Source: HKCCE3408 sp038530555
GTDB lineage: Bacteria > Pseudomonadota > Alphaproteobacteria > Rhodobacterales > Rhodobacteraceae
Length of the DNA: 64,000 nucleotides
NCBI GenBank assembly: GCA_038530555.1
Contig: JBCBCN010000003.1
Location: 124,001 to 188,000 of the forward strand
Direction of reading: 5' to 3'
Shown: piece by piece, positions 52,076 to 60,498 of the stretch
Position numbering within the stretch: the first letter of the stretch is position 1
Layout of the letters: each line of letters starts with the position of its first letter
Position numbers and translations under genes: made by a program
The notes under the pieces: model-generated
Seen by the model: only the letters and a program-made list of their open reading frames with translations
Database searches by the model: none
Told to the model about the DNA's origin: nothing

Positions 52076-52160
52076 CGCGCCAAACGACGATGCTTTAGCT
52101 TAAATCTATTGCATCGATCATAGGGTTTTACGCCAAGACGCGTGACACGACTCACTCTGT

Positions 52161-52188
52161 GTGGTCCCATTAGACATCGAGGAACCAC
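52161..52188 (+). promoter_or_regulatory. Leader hairpin before the DUF465 gene
   Basis: GTGGTCCC (52161-52168) pairs with GGAACCAC (52181-52188) with one mismatch, three bases before the ribosome site GAGGAG. It could shield that site; no RNA family recognised. Confidence 0.3.
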
Positions 52189-52203
52189 TAGAGGAGATCG
52201 TCC

Positions 52204-52368
52204 ATGTCGCTTGGCACCCACCTTCAGGAGCTTCGTAAAAAGCATCAGGCTTTGTCACTTAAAGTAGAACAAGAGCAGCGCAGCCTGAGCTCCGACGACA
52301 TGAAAATCCAAAGCCTCAAGAAAGAAAAACTCCGCCTCAAGGAGGAGATCCACCGTCTCGAGGCCTAA
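52204..52368 (+). CDS. DUF465 (YdcH-like) small protein
   Basis: 54 aa, too short for many gene callers. It is a single helical/coiled-coil run (SLGTHLQELRKKHQAL... and MKIQSLKKEKLRLKEEIHRL), the pattern of DUF465. GAGGAG at 52191-52196 gives a good ribosome site. Its TAA overlaps the LysR stop codon by four bases. Confidence 0.9.
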   Translation: MSLGTHLQELRKKHQALSLKVEQEQRSLSSDDMKIQSLKKEKLRLKEEIHRLEA

Positions 52369-53345
52369 CTCGGGCGGAGCAGGGACACAGTCTCGCCTTC
52401 GGGCAGGACCGAGCCGGATGGCATCATTCGCCTGCCATGGCGGCACGCGCCGAACGGCTTAGCCTCTGCTAGGATCCAATCGACAAACGCCTTTGCCTGT
52501 GGTCTGGCGCGCCCCTCGTGCCGGCCAATCAGCCTGTATTGCGCATCCGTGGTCAGAGCCAGATCGAAGGGCGCCACCAAGCGGCCGTTTCTGATCTCGC
52601 CCTCCGCCAGGGAGTAACGCCCCATAACCACGCCCGCCCCCGCCGCGGCGGCGTCCAGGGCATGGTCGGCCTGGCTGAAATGCGCGCCCAGGCTGGTGGG
52701 TGCCGTCAAGCCAACCGCGTGAAACCACCCGGCCCACGAGATCGGCGGGTCCATCCAATCCGTGTCATCCTGGTGGATCAGCGGCGCCTCCAGAAGGCTT
52801 TCGGGCGTGGCATAGCGATCGGCGAGGTCCGGATGCATCATCGGCGTTACCCATTCCCGCAACAGCGGCTCACTGAACAGCGCCTCCTCCTCGCGCGGGA
52901 CGCCGAAGCGGATCGCGATATCCACATCGTCGCGATCGAAGTCCATCAGCTTCAACGTCGCCGAAAACCGCAGATCGATCTCCGGATGGGCCTGGGCAAA
53001 GCCGAACATCCGTGGCGCCAGCCATTTCGCGGTGAAGGCTGGGCCAGCCGTGACGATCAAAAGATTGTCGTCCAGAGACGCCCGGGCTCGGCGCCAGGCG
53101 CGATGCAAACCGGCAAAGCTCTCTTGCGTGCCCGCCGCTAAGCTACGCCCCACATCCGTCAGCTCAACCGCTCGGTTCAAGCGCACGAAGACCGGCGCGC
53201 CCAAATGCTGCTCGAGCGATTTGATCTGATAGCTCAGCGCGGCGGGCGTCACATGCAATTCCTCCGCCGCTTTCGCGAAACTCATATGCCGCGCGGCGGC
53301 GTCGAAGGCGCGCAAACCAGTCAGCGGGGGGAGGCGATCTTTCAT
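52365..53345 (-). CDS. LysR family transcriptional regulator (GcvA-like)
   Basis: 326 aa from the ATG at 53345. Winged HTH at residues 7-65 (FAKAAEELHVTPAALSYQIKSLEQHLG); effector domain with FDRDDVDIAIRFG as in GcvA-type regulators. Start chosen because the conserved PPLTGLRAFDAAARH follows it; more upstream codons are non-homologous. It is divergent from a 36-aa ORF across 108 bp that contain an LTTR-like site, so that ORF is the likeliest local target. LTTRs usually also control their own gene. Confidence 0.92.
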   Translation of the reverse strand: MKDRLPPLTGLRAFDAAARHMSFAKAAEELHVTPAALSYQIKSLEQHLGAPVFVRLNRAVELTDVGRSLAAGTQESFAGLHRAWRRARASLDDNLLIVTAGPAFTAKWLAPRMFGFAQAHPEIDLRFSATLKLMDFDRDDVDIAIRFGVPREEEALFSEPLLREWVTPMMHPDLADRYATPESLLEAPLIHQDDTDWMDPPISWAGWFHAVGLTAPTSLGAHFSQADHALDAAAAGAGVVMGRYSLAEGEIRNGRLVAPFDLALTTDAQYRLIGRHEGRARPQAKAFVDWILAEAKPFGACRHGRRMMPSGSVLPEGETVSLLRPS

Positions 53346-53417
53346 CACATCAAATTTTTTTAACTGAAGGACATAAAAGTCTCGTTTGTACCGCGAAACA
53401 TATGGGCCCATTTACGG

Positions 53418-53436
53418 TTCAAGTCAAAAATTTGAA
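53418..53436. promoter_or_regulatory. LTTR-like operator between lysR and the 36-aa ORF
   Basis: TTCAA (53418-53422) and TTGAA (53432-53436) are inverted with a 9-base gap, fitting the T-N11-A LysR box. A related A/T-rich direct-repeat pair, each ending CTGAA(A)GGACA, lies at about 53346-53372 and 53424-53449. Confidence 0.45.
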
Positions 53437-53453
53437 TGCTGAAAGGACACCAG

Positions 53454-53564
53454 ATGTTTTTCGACAACACAACCGACCCCCGCACGCGCCGGGCCATTGA
53501 TCGTGCCCATCAAGAACGTGGAAAGATCCTGGGTGAGTTTTGGAGCTGGCTCACGCGGCACTAA
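53454..53564 (+). CDS. 36-aa peptide, divergent from lysR
   Basis: MFFDNTTDPRTRRAIDRAHQ then ERGKILGEFWSWLTRH. GAAAGGACA just before the ATG is a fair ribosome site. Charged first part with a C-terminal segment that would form an amphipathic helix with Trp30 and Trp32. No recognised family. Support comes from start/RBS, the terminator right after the stop, and the LTTR-like site before it. Could be spurious. Confidence 0.6.
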   Translation: MFFDNTTDPRTRRAIDRAHQERGKILGEFWSWLTRH

Positions 53565-53593
53565 AAAAGGCGGGCCGAATTGGCCCACCTTTT
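53565..53593. terminator. Bidirectional terminator between the 36-aa ORF and phaB
   Basis: AAAAGGCGGGCC (53565-53576) pairs with GGCCCACCTTTT (53582-53593), one mismatch, 5-base loop; A-run on one side and T-run on the other allow action on both strands. It begins at the ORF stop codon and lies 31 bases past the phaB stop. Confidence 0.8.
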
Positions 53594-53623
53594 GCATAAC
53601 GTGACTGTCTGGCGCCGCTGGTC

Positions 53624-54349
53624 TCAGGCCAAATATTGCCCGCCATTCGCCGAAATCGTCGAGCCGGTGACGAAGGCCGCCTCATCGGCTGCCAAGAACG
53701 AAACACAGCGCGCGATTTCATCCGCCTCGCCCAGACGCCCGACGGGGATCTGTGGCAAGATCACTTCGTTCATCACCTTCTCAGGAATTGTGCTCATCAT
53801 CTCGGTGTTGATGTAGCCCGGGCAGATCACGTTCACCGTGATCCCAGCCCGCGCGCCCTCCTGGGCCAGCGCCTTGGTAAAGCCGATATCGCCCGCCTTC
53901 GAGGCTGCGTAATTCGCCTGGGCGAACTGACCCTTTTGGCCGTTGATCGAGCTAATCGTGATGATGCGGCCAAACTTACGCTCCCGCATACCGCCCCAGA
54001 CATTGTGGGTCATGTTGAAAACGCCGGTTAGATTGGTGTCGATGACCTGGTGCCACTGCTCGGGCGTCATCTTGTGAAACGGCGCATCCCGGGTGATGCC
54101 GGCATTGTTGACCAAGATGTCGACCGGGCCGAGCTCTTGCTCGATCTGGGCGACGCCGGTCTGGCATGCCTCATAATCGCCCACCGACCACTTGTAAGTC
54201 TTAATCCCGGTCTCTGCGGTAAAGGCGGCGGCGGCTTCGTCGTTTCCGCCATAGGTTGCGGCGACCGCGCATCCGTCAGCTTGCAACTTTTTGGCAATCG
54301 CGGCGCCAATGCCGCGCGAGCCACCGGTGACCAATGCTACACGTCCCAT
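53624..54349 (-). CDS. phaB: Acetoacetyl-CoA reductase
   Basis: 241 aa, SDR fold. TGGSRGIGAAIA, NNAG and YAASK with the GDIGFTKALAQEGAR helix; C-terminal GSTISANGGQYLA is typical. Reduces acetoacetyl-CoA to (R)-3-hydroxybutyryl-CoA with NADPH for PHB synthesis. It is 83 bases after phaA on the same strand; a hairpin lies between them. Confidence 0.97.
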   Translation of the reverse strand: MGRVALVTGGSRGIGAAIAKKLQADGCAVAATYGGNDEAAAAFTAETGIKTYKWSVGDYEACQTGVAQIEQELGPVDILVNNAGITRDAPFHKMTPEQWHQVIDTNLTGVFNMTHNVWGGMRERKFGRIITISSINGQKGQFAQANYAASKAGDIGFTKALAQEGARAGITVNVICPGYINTEMMSTIPEKVMNEVILPQIPVGRLGEADEIARCVSFLAADEAAFVTGSTISANGGQYLA

Positions 54350-54388
54350 TGTCTCTCACTTTTCGCTGTTTGTTGGTTGGCTAACGGC

Positions 54389-54403
54389 CGCGGCAATGCC
54401 GCG
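54389..54403 (-). promoter_or_regulatory. Hairpin in the phaA-phaB gap
   Basis: CGCGGC-AAT-GCCGCG (arms 54389-54394 and 54398-54403) forms a stable stem between phaA and phaB. No T-run. It may set the ratio of the two mRNAs by pausing or by protecting the upstream mRNA end. Confidence 0.35.
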
Positions 54404-54432
54404 ACCCGTGTCAGGAGTTTCGCCCTCTTGGC

Positions 54433-55608
54433 TTAGTCGCGCTCGATGCACATCGCAACGCCCATGCCGCCGCCGATGCACAGCGTTGCGAGGCCTTTCT
54501 TGGCATCCCGGCGCTGCATCTCGAACAACAGCGTGTTCAGAACGCGCGCGCCAGAGGCCCCGATCGGGTGACCAATTGCGATCGCGCCACCGTTCACATT
54601 CACGATTTCAGGATCCCAGCCCATGTCCTTGTTGACCGCGCAGGCTTGCGCGGCAAAGGCCTCATTTGCCTCGACCAAATCGAGGTCATCAACCGACCAG
54701 CCAGCCTTTTCGAGCGCTTTGCGCGACGCATAAATCGGGCCGACACCCATGATCGAGGGATCCAAACCGGCGGTGGCATAGCTCGCGATTCGCGCGATCG
54801 GGGCGATGCCGCGAGCTTTGGCGTTGTCCGCCGACATGAGCAGAACGGCGGCGGCCCCGTCATTAAGCCCTGATGCGTTGGCCGCTGTGACGCTGCCGTC
54901 TTTCGTGAAGGCCGGGCGCAGTTTCGCCATCGCGTCCATAGTTGCGCCGTGGCGGATGTATTCGTCCTGGTCGACAACGATGTCGCCTTTGCGGTTGGGC
55001 ACCGTGACAGAGACAATCTCATCAGCAAACTTGCCGGCCTTTTGCGCGGCTTCCGCCTTGTTCTGAGACGCCACGGCGAATTCGTCCTGGGCCTCGCGGC
55101 TGATCTGCCACTTTTCGGCGACGTTTTCGGCCGTCTGACCCATATGGTAGCCGTTGAATGCGTCCCACAGGCCATCGCGGATCATCGTGTCGATGAACTT
55201 CATATCGCCCATCTTTTGACCCGCGCGAAGATTGGCGGCACTGGGCGAGAGCGACATGCTTTCTTGGCCCCCAGCGGCGACGATCTCTGCATCGCCCAGC
55301 ATAATGTGCTGAGCCCCGATGGCGACGGCGCGCAGCCCCGAGCCGCAGACCTGGTTGATACCCCAGGCCGCGCTTTCTTTAGGCAGACCGGCATTTATAT
55401 GCGCCTGGCGCGCCGGGTTTTGACCCTGCGCTGCGGTCAGCACTTGCCCCAGGATGGTCTCGGACACATCCGCCTTATCGACCCCCGCACGTTCCACGAC
55501 AGCCTCGAGGACGGCCTTGCCCAAATCATGCGCCGGAACATTGGCGAATGAGCCTAGGAAACTGCCGACCGGGGTACGGCCAGCGGATGCGATTACGACG
55601 TCGGTCAT
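54433..55608 (-). CDS. phaA: Acetyl-CoA acetyltransferase (beta-ketothiolase)
   Basis: 391 aa. Nucleophile Cys in INQVCGSGLRAVAIG; second active-site block AIGHPIGASGAR; C-terminal Cys in LCIGGGMGVAMCIE. Condenses two acetyl-CoA to acetoacetyl-CoA, first step of PHB and of the ethylmalonyl-CoA pathway. First gene of phaAB; the 199-bp upstream region shows no strong operator to my eye. Confidence 0.97.
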   Translation of the reverse strand: MTDVVIASAGRTPVGSFLGSFANVPAHDLGKAVLEAVVERAGVDKADVSETILGQVLTAAQGQNPARQAHINAGLPKESAAWGINQVCGSGLRAVAIGAQHIMLGDAEIVAAGGQESMSLSPSAANLRAGQKMGDMKFIDTMIRDGLWDAFNGYHMGQTAENVAEKWQISREAQDEFAVASQNKAEAAQKAGKFADEIVSVTVPNRKGDIVVDQDEYIRHGATMDAMAKLRPAFTKDGSVTAANASGLNDGAAAVLLMSADNAKARGIAPIARIASYATAGLDPSIMGVGPIYASRKALEKAGWSVDDLDLVEANEAFAAQACAVNKDMGWDPEIVNVNGGAIAIGHPIGASGARVLNTLLFEMQRRDAKKGLATLCIGGGMGVAMCIERD

Positions 55609-55807
55609 TGTATTCCTCTCTGGTGTCTTTCAAGCGCTTTGCGCCCGCGACAAGCTGCGCCATACGCGCGGCCTTGATCGAAAGACCTAACCAGGAGGGC
55701 CCGGAATCACAAAATGACACGGTGTCTCAGCCATCCCTTGGCAAAAGGCGATCCGCATAAGGCGGCGCGTTAGTCATCGCGCCTCCGCAAAAAAGTTGGC
55801 GCCCTTC

Positions 55808-56653
55808 TCAGGCGATGGAGGCCAGAATGTTCTGCTTGCCCATGCCGGTCTTCCACGACGGCTGCAAGCTGGGCGCCCCGAATAGATAGCCTTGCAGGCA
55901 GTCCGTACCCGAACGCGCCAACCATTCGGCCACATCAGGATTTTCGACAGACTCCGCGACCGTCATCATTTCGAAATGATCGGCGATCGACAGAAGTGCC
56001 TGCACTAGGACTTGGTTGTCGGCGTTGTCCGGCAGGTCTTGGATGAACTGGCCGTCGATCTTGATGATGTCGAAGGAGAAGTCGCGCAGATACCGAAACG
56101 CCGTGAACCCGGCCCCAAAATCATCCAAGGCGAAAGTAATACCGTGGCTTTGCAGGTCAGCCATAAAGGAAATGACAAGTTCCGGCATCGTCATTGCCGA
56201 AGTTTCGGTGATCTCGAGGATTAGTCGCTCGACCACATCAGGATGATTGCGGATATGCTTTTGCAGGATCGCCGTCCATTTCGGATAGCCGATCGACCGC
56301 GCCGACATGTTGATCGATAACCGCAAGTCCGGATGCCGCTTCAAAGTCTTCAGCCCCAAAGACAAGGTGCGGCAGTCGATCTTTCGACCCACTTCAGTGT
56401 CCTCGACCTTATCCATGAAATCGACCGCTGGAATGATCCGCCCAGATTGATCGATCAACCGAATCAAGGCCTCGTAGAAGACGGCCTTGTGCGACCCACG
56501 CGCCGTAACCACCGGCTGAAATGCCAGCCGCGCATTGCCTGTATCCAGAGCCGTCCGCGCCATGTTGATGGCGTTCCGGGTCCGCTCATAAACCGCAAAA
56601 TCCAGCGGGCTTTGCACGTATGTATCAGCGGCTGCGATGTTGCGTTGATTCAT
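55808..56653 (-). CDS. EAL domain cyclic-di-GMP phosphodiesterase
   Basis: 281 aa, a single EAL domain with no GGDEF or sensor. Catalytic residues are kept: EALIR at 61-65, NMSAR, LEITET, LDDFGAGF, KIDGQFI, AESVE, QGYLFG. So active hydrolysis of c-di-GMP is expected. The N-terminal 40 residues carry no known domain. Divergent from tag across 109 bp. Confidence 0.93.
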   Translation of the reverse strand: MNQRNIAAADTYVQSPLDFAVYERTRNAINMARTALDTGNARLAFQPVVTARGSHKAVFYEALIRLIDQSGRIIPAVDFMDKVEDTEVGRKIDCRTLSLGLKTLKRHPDLRLSINMSARSIGYPKWTAILQKHIRNHPDVVERLILEITETSAMTMPELVISFMADLQSHGITFALDDFGAGFTAFRYLRDFSFDIIKIDGQFIQDLPDNADNQVLVQALLSIADHFEMMTVAESVENPDVAEWLARSGTDCLQGYLFGAPSLQPSWKTGMGKQNILASIA

Positions 56654-56762
56654 AAGGACCTCAAACCTGCTACACCCGGAGAGAGAGCCCGATGATCGTC
56701 AATAAATAGTAAATATTCGCATTTTGTTCTAATTTGATCTAAGGAGCGGCGCGGGGGGATGA

Positions 56763-57356
56763 ATGACACCTGATGATAGTGCGGGACGGTGCGGATGGTG
56801 CGGGGACGACCCGCTCTATGTGGCCTATCATGATCGCGAATGGGGCGTGCCGGAATGGGATGCGCGCGCCCTATGGGAAAAGCTCATCCTCGATGGCTTT
56901 CAGGCCGGGCTCAGCTGGATAACGATCCTGCGAAAGCGCGATGCCTTTCGTTCGGCCTTCGAGGGCTTCGATCCCATTAAGATCGCTCGCTGGGGTGAGG
57001 CCGATGTCCAGCGGTTGCTCGGTGATCCAGGGATCGTGCGCCATCGCGGCAAGATCGAGGCCACGATCAAAAACGCGCGCGCCTATATCGACCTGCACGA
57101 ACGGGCGGGCTTTGACACTTGGCTATGGGATTTCGTCGACGGGGCGCCCTTGCAGAACACGTTCCGCACGCTGGGCGAGGTGCCCGCGGAAACGCCCCTG
57201 TCCAAACAGGTCTCCAAAGAGCTTAAAACCGCTGGGTTCAGCTTTTGCGGACCCACGATCGTCTACGCCTTCATGCAGGCGACAGGCCTGATCAACGACC
57301 ACCTCATCGGCTGCCCGGCCCATGCCCGCGTCGCTGCCCTCGGCAACAAGCGCTAG
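56763..57356 (+). CDS. tag: DNA-3-methyladenine glycosylase I
   Basis: 197 aa. Zinc ligands as in E. coli Tag: Cys10 and His23 near the N-terminus and HLIGC near the C-terminus. CGWCGDDPLYVAYHDREWG and LILDGFQAGLSWITILRKRDAFR match the family. Excises 3-methyladenine. Its stop codon is two bases from that of the convergent gene. Confidence 0.96.
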   Translation: MTPDDSAGRCGWCGDDPLYVAYHDREWGVPEWDARALWEKLILDGFQAGLSWITILRKRDAFRSAFEGFDPIKIARWGEADVQRLLGDPGIVRHRGKIEATIKNARAYIDLHERAGFDTWLWDFVDGAPLQNTFRTLGEVPAETPLSKQVSKELKTAGFSFCGPTIVYAFMQATGLINDHLIGCPAHARVAALGNKR

Positions 57357-57358
57357 GG

Positions 57359-58399
57359 TTAATCAAACGTTCCGGTCACACGGCCCAGCAGCATAAACGC
57401 CCGCGCCGTGCGCGTGTTCGCCAGGCGAGAGATATCTTCGTCGGTTGCGTGCTTTTCAAACTGCAAGAACACCCGGTCAAAATGGCGCAGAAAGTGATGA
57501 ACGGCGTCGCGAAACACCGCATCCGACTTCATGCGTCCCGAGGAGAGTGCGAGGGAAGACCGGTCATGAATCCCGCCAAGACCGGCCACGCTGCGCCCAC
57601 GCTCGCCTTGGGCAAAGCGCCGCCAAAGCTCGGGCCGGGCGCGATCCGGCGTCAGGTCATCCATATAGATGCCGTCCTGGCTCAGCAGGGTCAGCACGTC
57701 TTGGCTGGCGCGGATGACCTGCTGCACGCCGCGATCCTCAAGCGCGCGGCGCAGGGCGCGAAAGCCCTCTTTGTCGGCTTCAGTGTCGGGAAAGTTCATC
57801 GCGCGGATGAACTCAGCGACACTTATCGGCGCGACCAACTCCTCGGGCGGTGTGCCCAGATGCAGGCTCGGCTGCGGGGCATCCACTGTCTCCGGCTCAA
57901 CGGCGGCTCTAGCATCGGGCGCACGCGCAGTATGCCGCTCGCTCAAGACCTGGGCCAGGGCTGCTTGCTGGCCCTGCTGCGCCACGGTGAGCGCGTCGAG
58001 CTTTCGGCTCAGCTCCGCCAGGTCGGCAGTCTCGGTTGCCTCAGCCGGCTTGGCGGCGCCGAGCGCGCTGATTGCGTGACGCAGATCTTCGGCTTCCGCG
58101 CGCAACGCGGCCGAGGCCTTTGCCGCACTCGCCGCCACCCAGATCAGGACAAGCGGAAGGACAGCCGCCAACACACCCATGACTGTGAGCAGCCAGCCGG
58201 ATCCGTCGCCCGTTCCCGCCACACCCCAGAAGACCAGAACGCCGATCACCCAAACCGCACTCAGCCCAATCGCGATGGCATCGGCGGGCATGAGGCGCAG
58301 CGAGCTTTGGTGTCGGTACAAACCCTCCCGCCCCGTCTGCGCGCGTTCACTCATCGGGCGCGAGGCAGAACGGGGGCCGGGTGTTGGCGTGTCAGACAT
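57359..58399 (-). CDS. Hypothetical membrane protein, 346 aa
   Basis: Two membrane helices (about residues 43-62 and 68-86), then a coiled-coil region (ALRAEAEDLRHAISAL, LAELSRKLDALTVAQ) and a soluble C-terminal half (VAEFIRAMNFPDTEADKEGF, DVLTLLSQDGIYMDDLTPD) that looks conserved in character. No recognised domain. GTGT-rich start; the gene follows greA by five bases on the same strand, so it may share its transcript. Confidence 0.75.
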   Translation of the reverse strand: MSDTPTPGPRSASRPMSERAQTGREGLYRHQSSLRLMPADAIAIGLSAVWVIGVLVFWGVAGTGDGSGWLLTVMGVLAAVLPLVLIWVAASAAKASAALRAEAEDLRHAISALGAAKPAEATETADLAELSRKLDALTVAQQGQQAALAQVLSERHTARAPDARAAVEPETVDAPQPSLHLGTPPEELVAPISVAEFIRAMNFPDTEADKEGFRALRRALEDRGVQQVIRASQDVLTLLSQDGIYMDDLTPDRARPELWRRFAQGERGRSVAGLGGIHDRSSLALSSGRMKSDAVFRDAVHHFLRHFDRVFLQFEKHATDEDISRLANTRTARAFMLLGRVTGTFD

Positions 58400-58404
58400 G
58401 GGCG

Positions 58405-58875
58405 TCAGACATAGGATATTGTGACGATCTCATAGTCTTTGTCGCCGCCGGGCGTCTTGACTTCGACGCTGTCGCCCTCGTCCTTGCCGATCAGGGCACG
58501 GGCAAGCGGTGACTTGATGTTCAAAAGACCCTTCTCGATATCCGCCTCGGTCTCACCGACGATCTGATAGCGCTTTTCTTCCTCGGTGTCTTCGTCGACC
58601 AAAACGACCGTCGCGCCGAACTTCACCGGGCCCGACAAGGTCTTGGGGTCGATCACCTGAGCCAGCCCGATCGTCCCCTCAAGCTCTTTGATGCGGCCTT
58701 CGATAAAGGACTGCTTTTCCCGCGCTGAATGGTACTCCGCGTTCTCGGACAGATCGCCGTGCTCACGCGCCTCAGCGATTGCCTTGATGATTTCCGGGCG
58801 CTCCACAGTCCGCAGGGTCTTGAGCTCCGCATCCAGGGCCGCATAGCCCGCCGGGGTCATTGGGATCTTTTCCAT
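58405..58875 (-). CDS. greA: Transcription elongation factor GreA
   Basis: 156 aa. N-terminal coiled coil (PMTPAGYAALDAELKTL, HGDLSENAEYHSAREKQSFIEGRI), with the acidic tip DLSENAEY, and a C-terminal FKBP-like domain. Rescues backtracked RNA polymerase by stimulating RNA cleavage. Precedes the hypothetical membrane gene. Confidence 0.97.
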   Translation of the reverse strand: MEKIPMTPAGYAALDAELKTLRTVERPEIIKAIAEAREHGDLSENAEYHSAREKQSFIEGRIKELEGTIGLAQVIDPKTLSGPVKFGATVVLVDEDTEEEKRYQIVGETEADIEKGLLNIKSPLARALIGKDEGDSVEVKTPGGDKDYEIVTISYV

Positions 58876-58960
58876 GGTGGCTCCGTCAATCGATGCCGGT
58901 GGGGTGCGTCATAAAGTGTTATGGTCAGAGCGGTCCGAGTTCAACGCCTCTGCAGGCGAT

Positions 58961-59110
58961 TCAGAAATTACCGCCGACGCCAAACTCAACGCTGCCAGAG
59001 ATTGTCACACCGGACGGGATCGGGGGCGTTTGAGGCTCGCCTTCCGCGCCGCATCCTGCCAACGCTAGCAGGGCGACTGTGGAAAGCGCAGCGATCAGCT
59101 TGGAGGTCAT
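58961..59110 (-). CDS. Small lipoprotein (49 aa), LppL/LptM-like
   Basis: Found on inspection; its ATG overlaps the argH stop by four bases (ATGA). MTSKLIAALSTVALLALAGC is a lipoprotein signal with lipobox LAGC, giving a mature Cys20 followed by GAEGEPQTPP. A short acidic/Gly end follows. The CG.EG.PQTPP start resembles the small lipoproteins found after argH or before lysA in alphaproteobacteria (and LptM of E. coli). Conserved lipobox and coupling to argH make it likely real. Role in outer-membrane assembly is only an inference. Confidence 0.8.
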   Translation of the reverse strand: MTSKLIAALSTVALLALAGCGAEGEPQTPPIPSGVTISGSVEFGVGGNF

Positions 59111-60498
59111 GCCAATATTTCCTTCCAGCGGGCGATTTGGCGGCGCACCTGATCCGGCGCCGTGCCGCCATAGGACATCCGAGACGCCACCGAATTGGCG
59201 ACCCCTAAGACCGAGTATACGTCCTGTGTGATGTCAGGACAGACCTTTTGCATCTCCTCCAAGGGCAGCGCATCCAGATCACAGCCCGCCGCCTCGCAGG
59301 CCGCGACAAGCGTGCCGGTGACGTGATGCGCCTCGCGAAATGGCATCCCCAGGCTGCGCACCAACCAATCGGCCAAGTCGGTGGCCGTTGCAAAACCCGA
59401 CGAGGCCGCTGCCTCAAGCGCGGCAGGATCAGCCTTCAGATCGCCGATCATCCCTGCCATCGCCGCCAGAGACAGCATCAGCGTATCAGCGGCATCAAAG
59501 ACCTGCTCCTTGTCCTCTTGCATGTCCTTCGAATAGGCAAGCGGCAGACCCTTCATCACCGTCAATAGGGCGATATTGGCCCCGACGATCCGGCCGATCT
59601 TGGCCCGGATCAACTCGGCCGCGTCAGGGTTTTTCTTCTGCGGCATGATCGAAGACCCTGTCGAGAACCGGTCCGACATGCGCACAAAGCGAAACTGAGC
59701 CGATGACCAAATCACGAGTTCCTCGGCCAGGCGGCTCAGATGCATCGCTGTGATCGAGGCCGCGGCGAGAAATTCGAGCGCGAAGTCCCGGTCGCTCACG
59801 GCATCGAGCGAATTGGCCGTTGGGCGATCGAAGCCCAGGGCCTTGGCCGTCATCTCCCGGTCGATTGGAAAGGAGGTCCCCGCCAAGGCCGCAGCACCCA
59901 GGGGGCTTTCGTTCATTCGCGCGCGCGCATCGGCGAAACGGCCGTAGTCGCGGCCCAGCATCTCGACATAGGCCATCATGTGATGCCCCCAGGTCACGGG
60001 CTGCGCGCTTTGCAGATGGGTAAAGCCGGGCATCACCCAATCCGCGCCCGACTTGGCCTGGGCCAATAGCACAGTTTGCAGCGCCCGGACCCCCTCCATC
60101 GCCGCGTCGATCTGATCGCGCACCCACAGCTTGAAATCGGTCGCCACCTGATCGTTGCGAGACCGCGCCGTGTGCAGCCGTCCAGCGGCCGGACCGATGA
60201 TCTCTGAAAGCCGCGCCTCGACATTCATATGGATGTCTTCAAGCTCTTGGGAAAAGGCCAATTCGCCCGTTTCGATCTCTGACAAGACGGTGAGGAGGCC
60301 TTTTCGGATGGCGTCGGCATCCTTATCCTCGATGATATCTTGGTTCGCGAGCATCGCCGCATGGGCGCGGGAGCCCGCAATATCCTGCCGCGCCAAACGC
60401 TGGTCAAAGCCAATCGAGGCATTAATTGCCTGCATGATGGCGTCCGGTCCGGTGGCGAAGCGCCCGCCCCACATCGCATTTGAGGATTTATCTGCCAT
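59107..60498 (-). CDS. argH: Argininosuccinate lyase
   Basis: 463 aa from the ATG at 60498. Fumarase superfamily signature GSSIMPQKKNPD, plus HTARSRNDQVATDF and the MWGGRF start. Cleaves argininosuccinate to arginine and fumarate. The start codon overlaps that of the divergent TlpA-like gene (60497), so the two promoters must lie inside each other's coding region. Confidence 0.97.
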   Translation of the reverse strand: MADKSSNAMWGGRFATGPDAIMQAINASIGFDQRLARQDIAGSRAHAAMLANQDIIEDKDADAIRKGLLTVLSEIETGELAFSQELEDIHMNVEARLSEIIGPAAGRLHTARSRNDQVATDFKLWVRDQIDAAMEGVRALQTVLLAQAKSGADWVMPGFTHLQSAQPVTWGHHMMAYVEMLGRDYGRFADARARMNESPLGAAALAGTSFPIDREMTAKALGFDRPTANSLDAVSDRDFALEFLAAASITAMHLSRLAEELVIWSSAQFRFVRMSDRFSTGSSIMPQKKNPDAAELIRAKIGRIVGANIALLTVMKGLPLAYSKDMQEDKEQVFDAADTLMLSLAAMAGMIGDLKADPAALEAAASSGFATATDLADWLVRSLGMPFREAHHVTGTLVAACEAAGCDLDALPLEEMQKVCPDITQDVYSVLGVANSVASRMSYGGTAPDQVRRQIARWKEILA

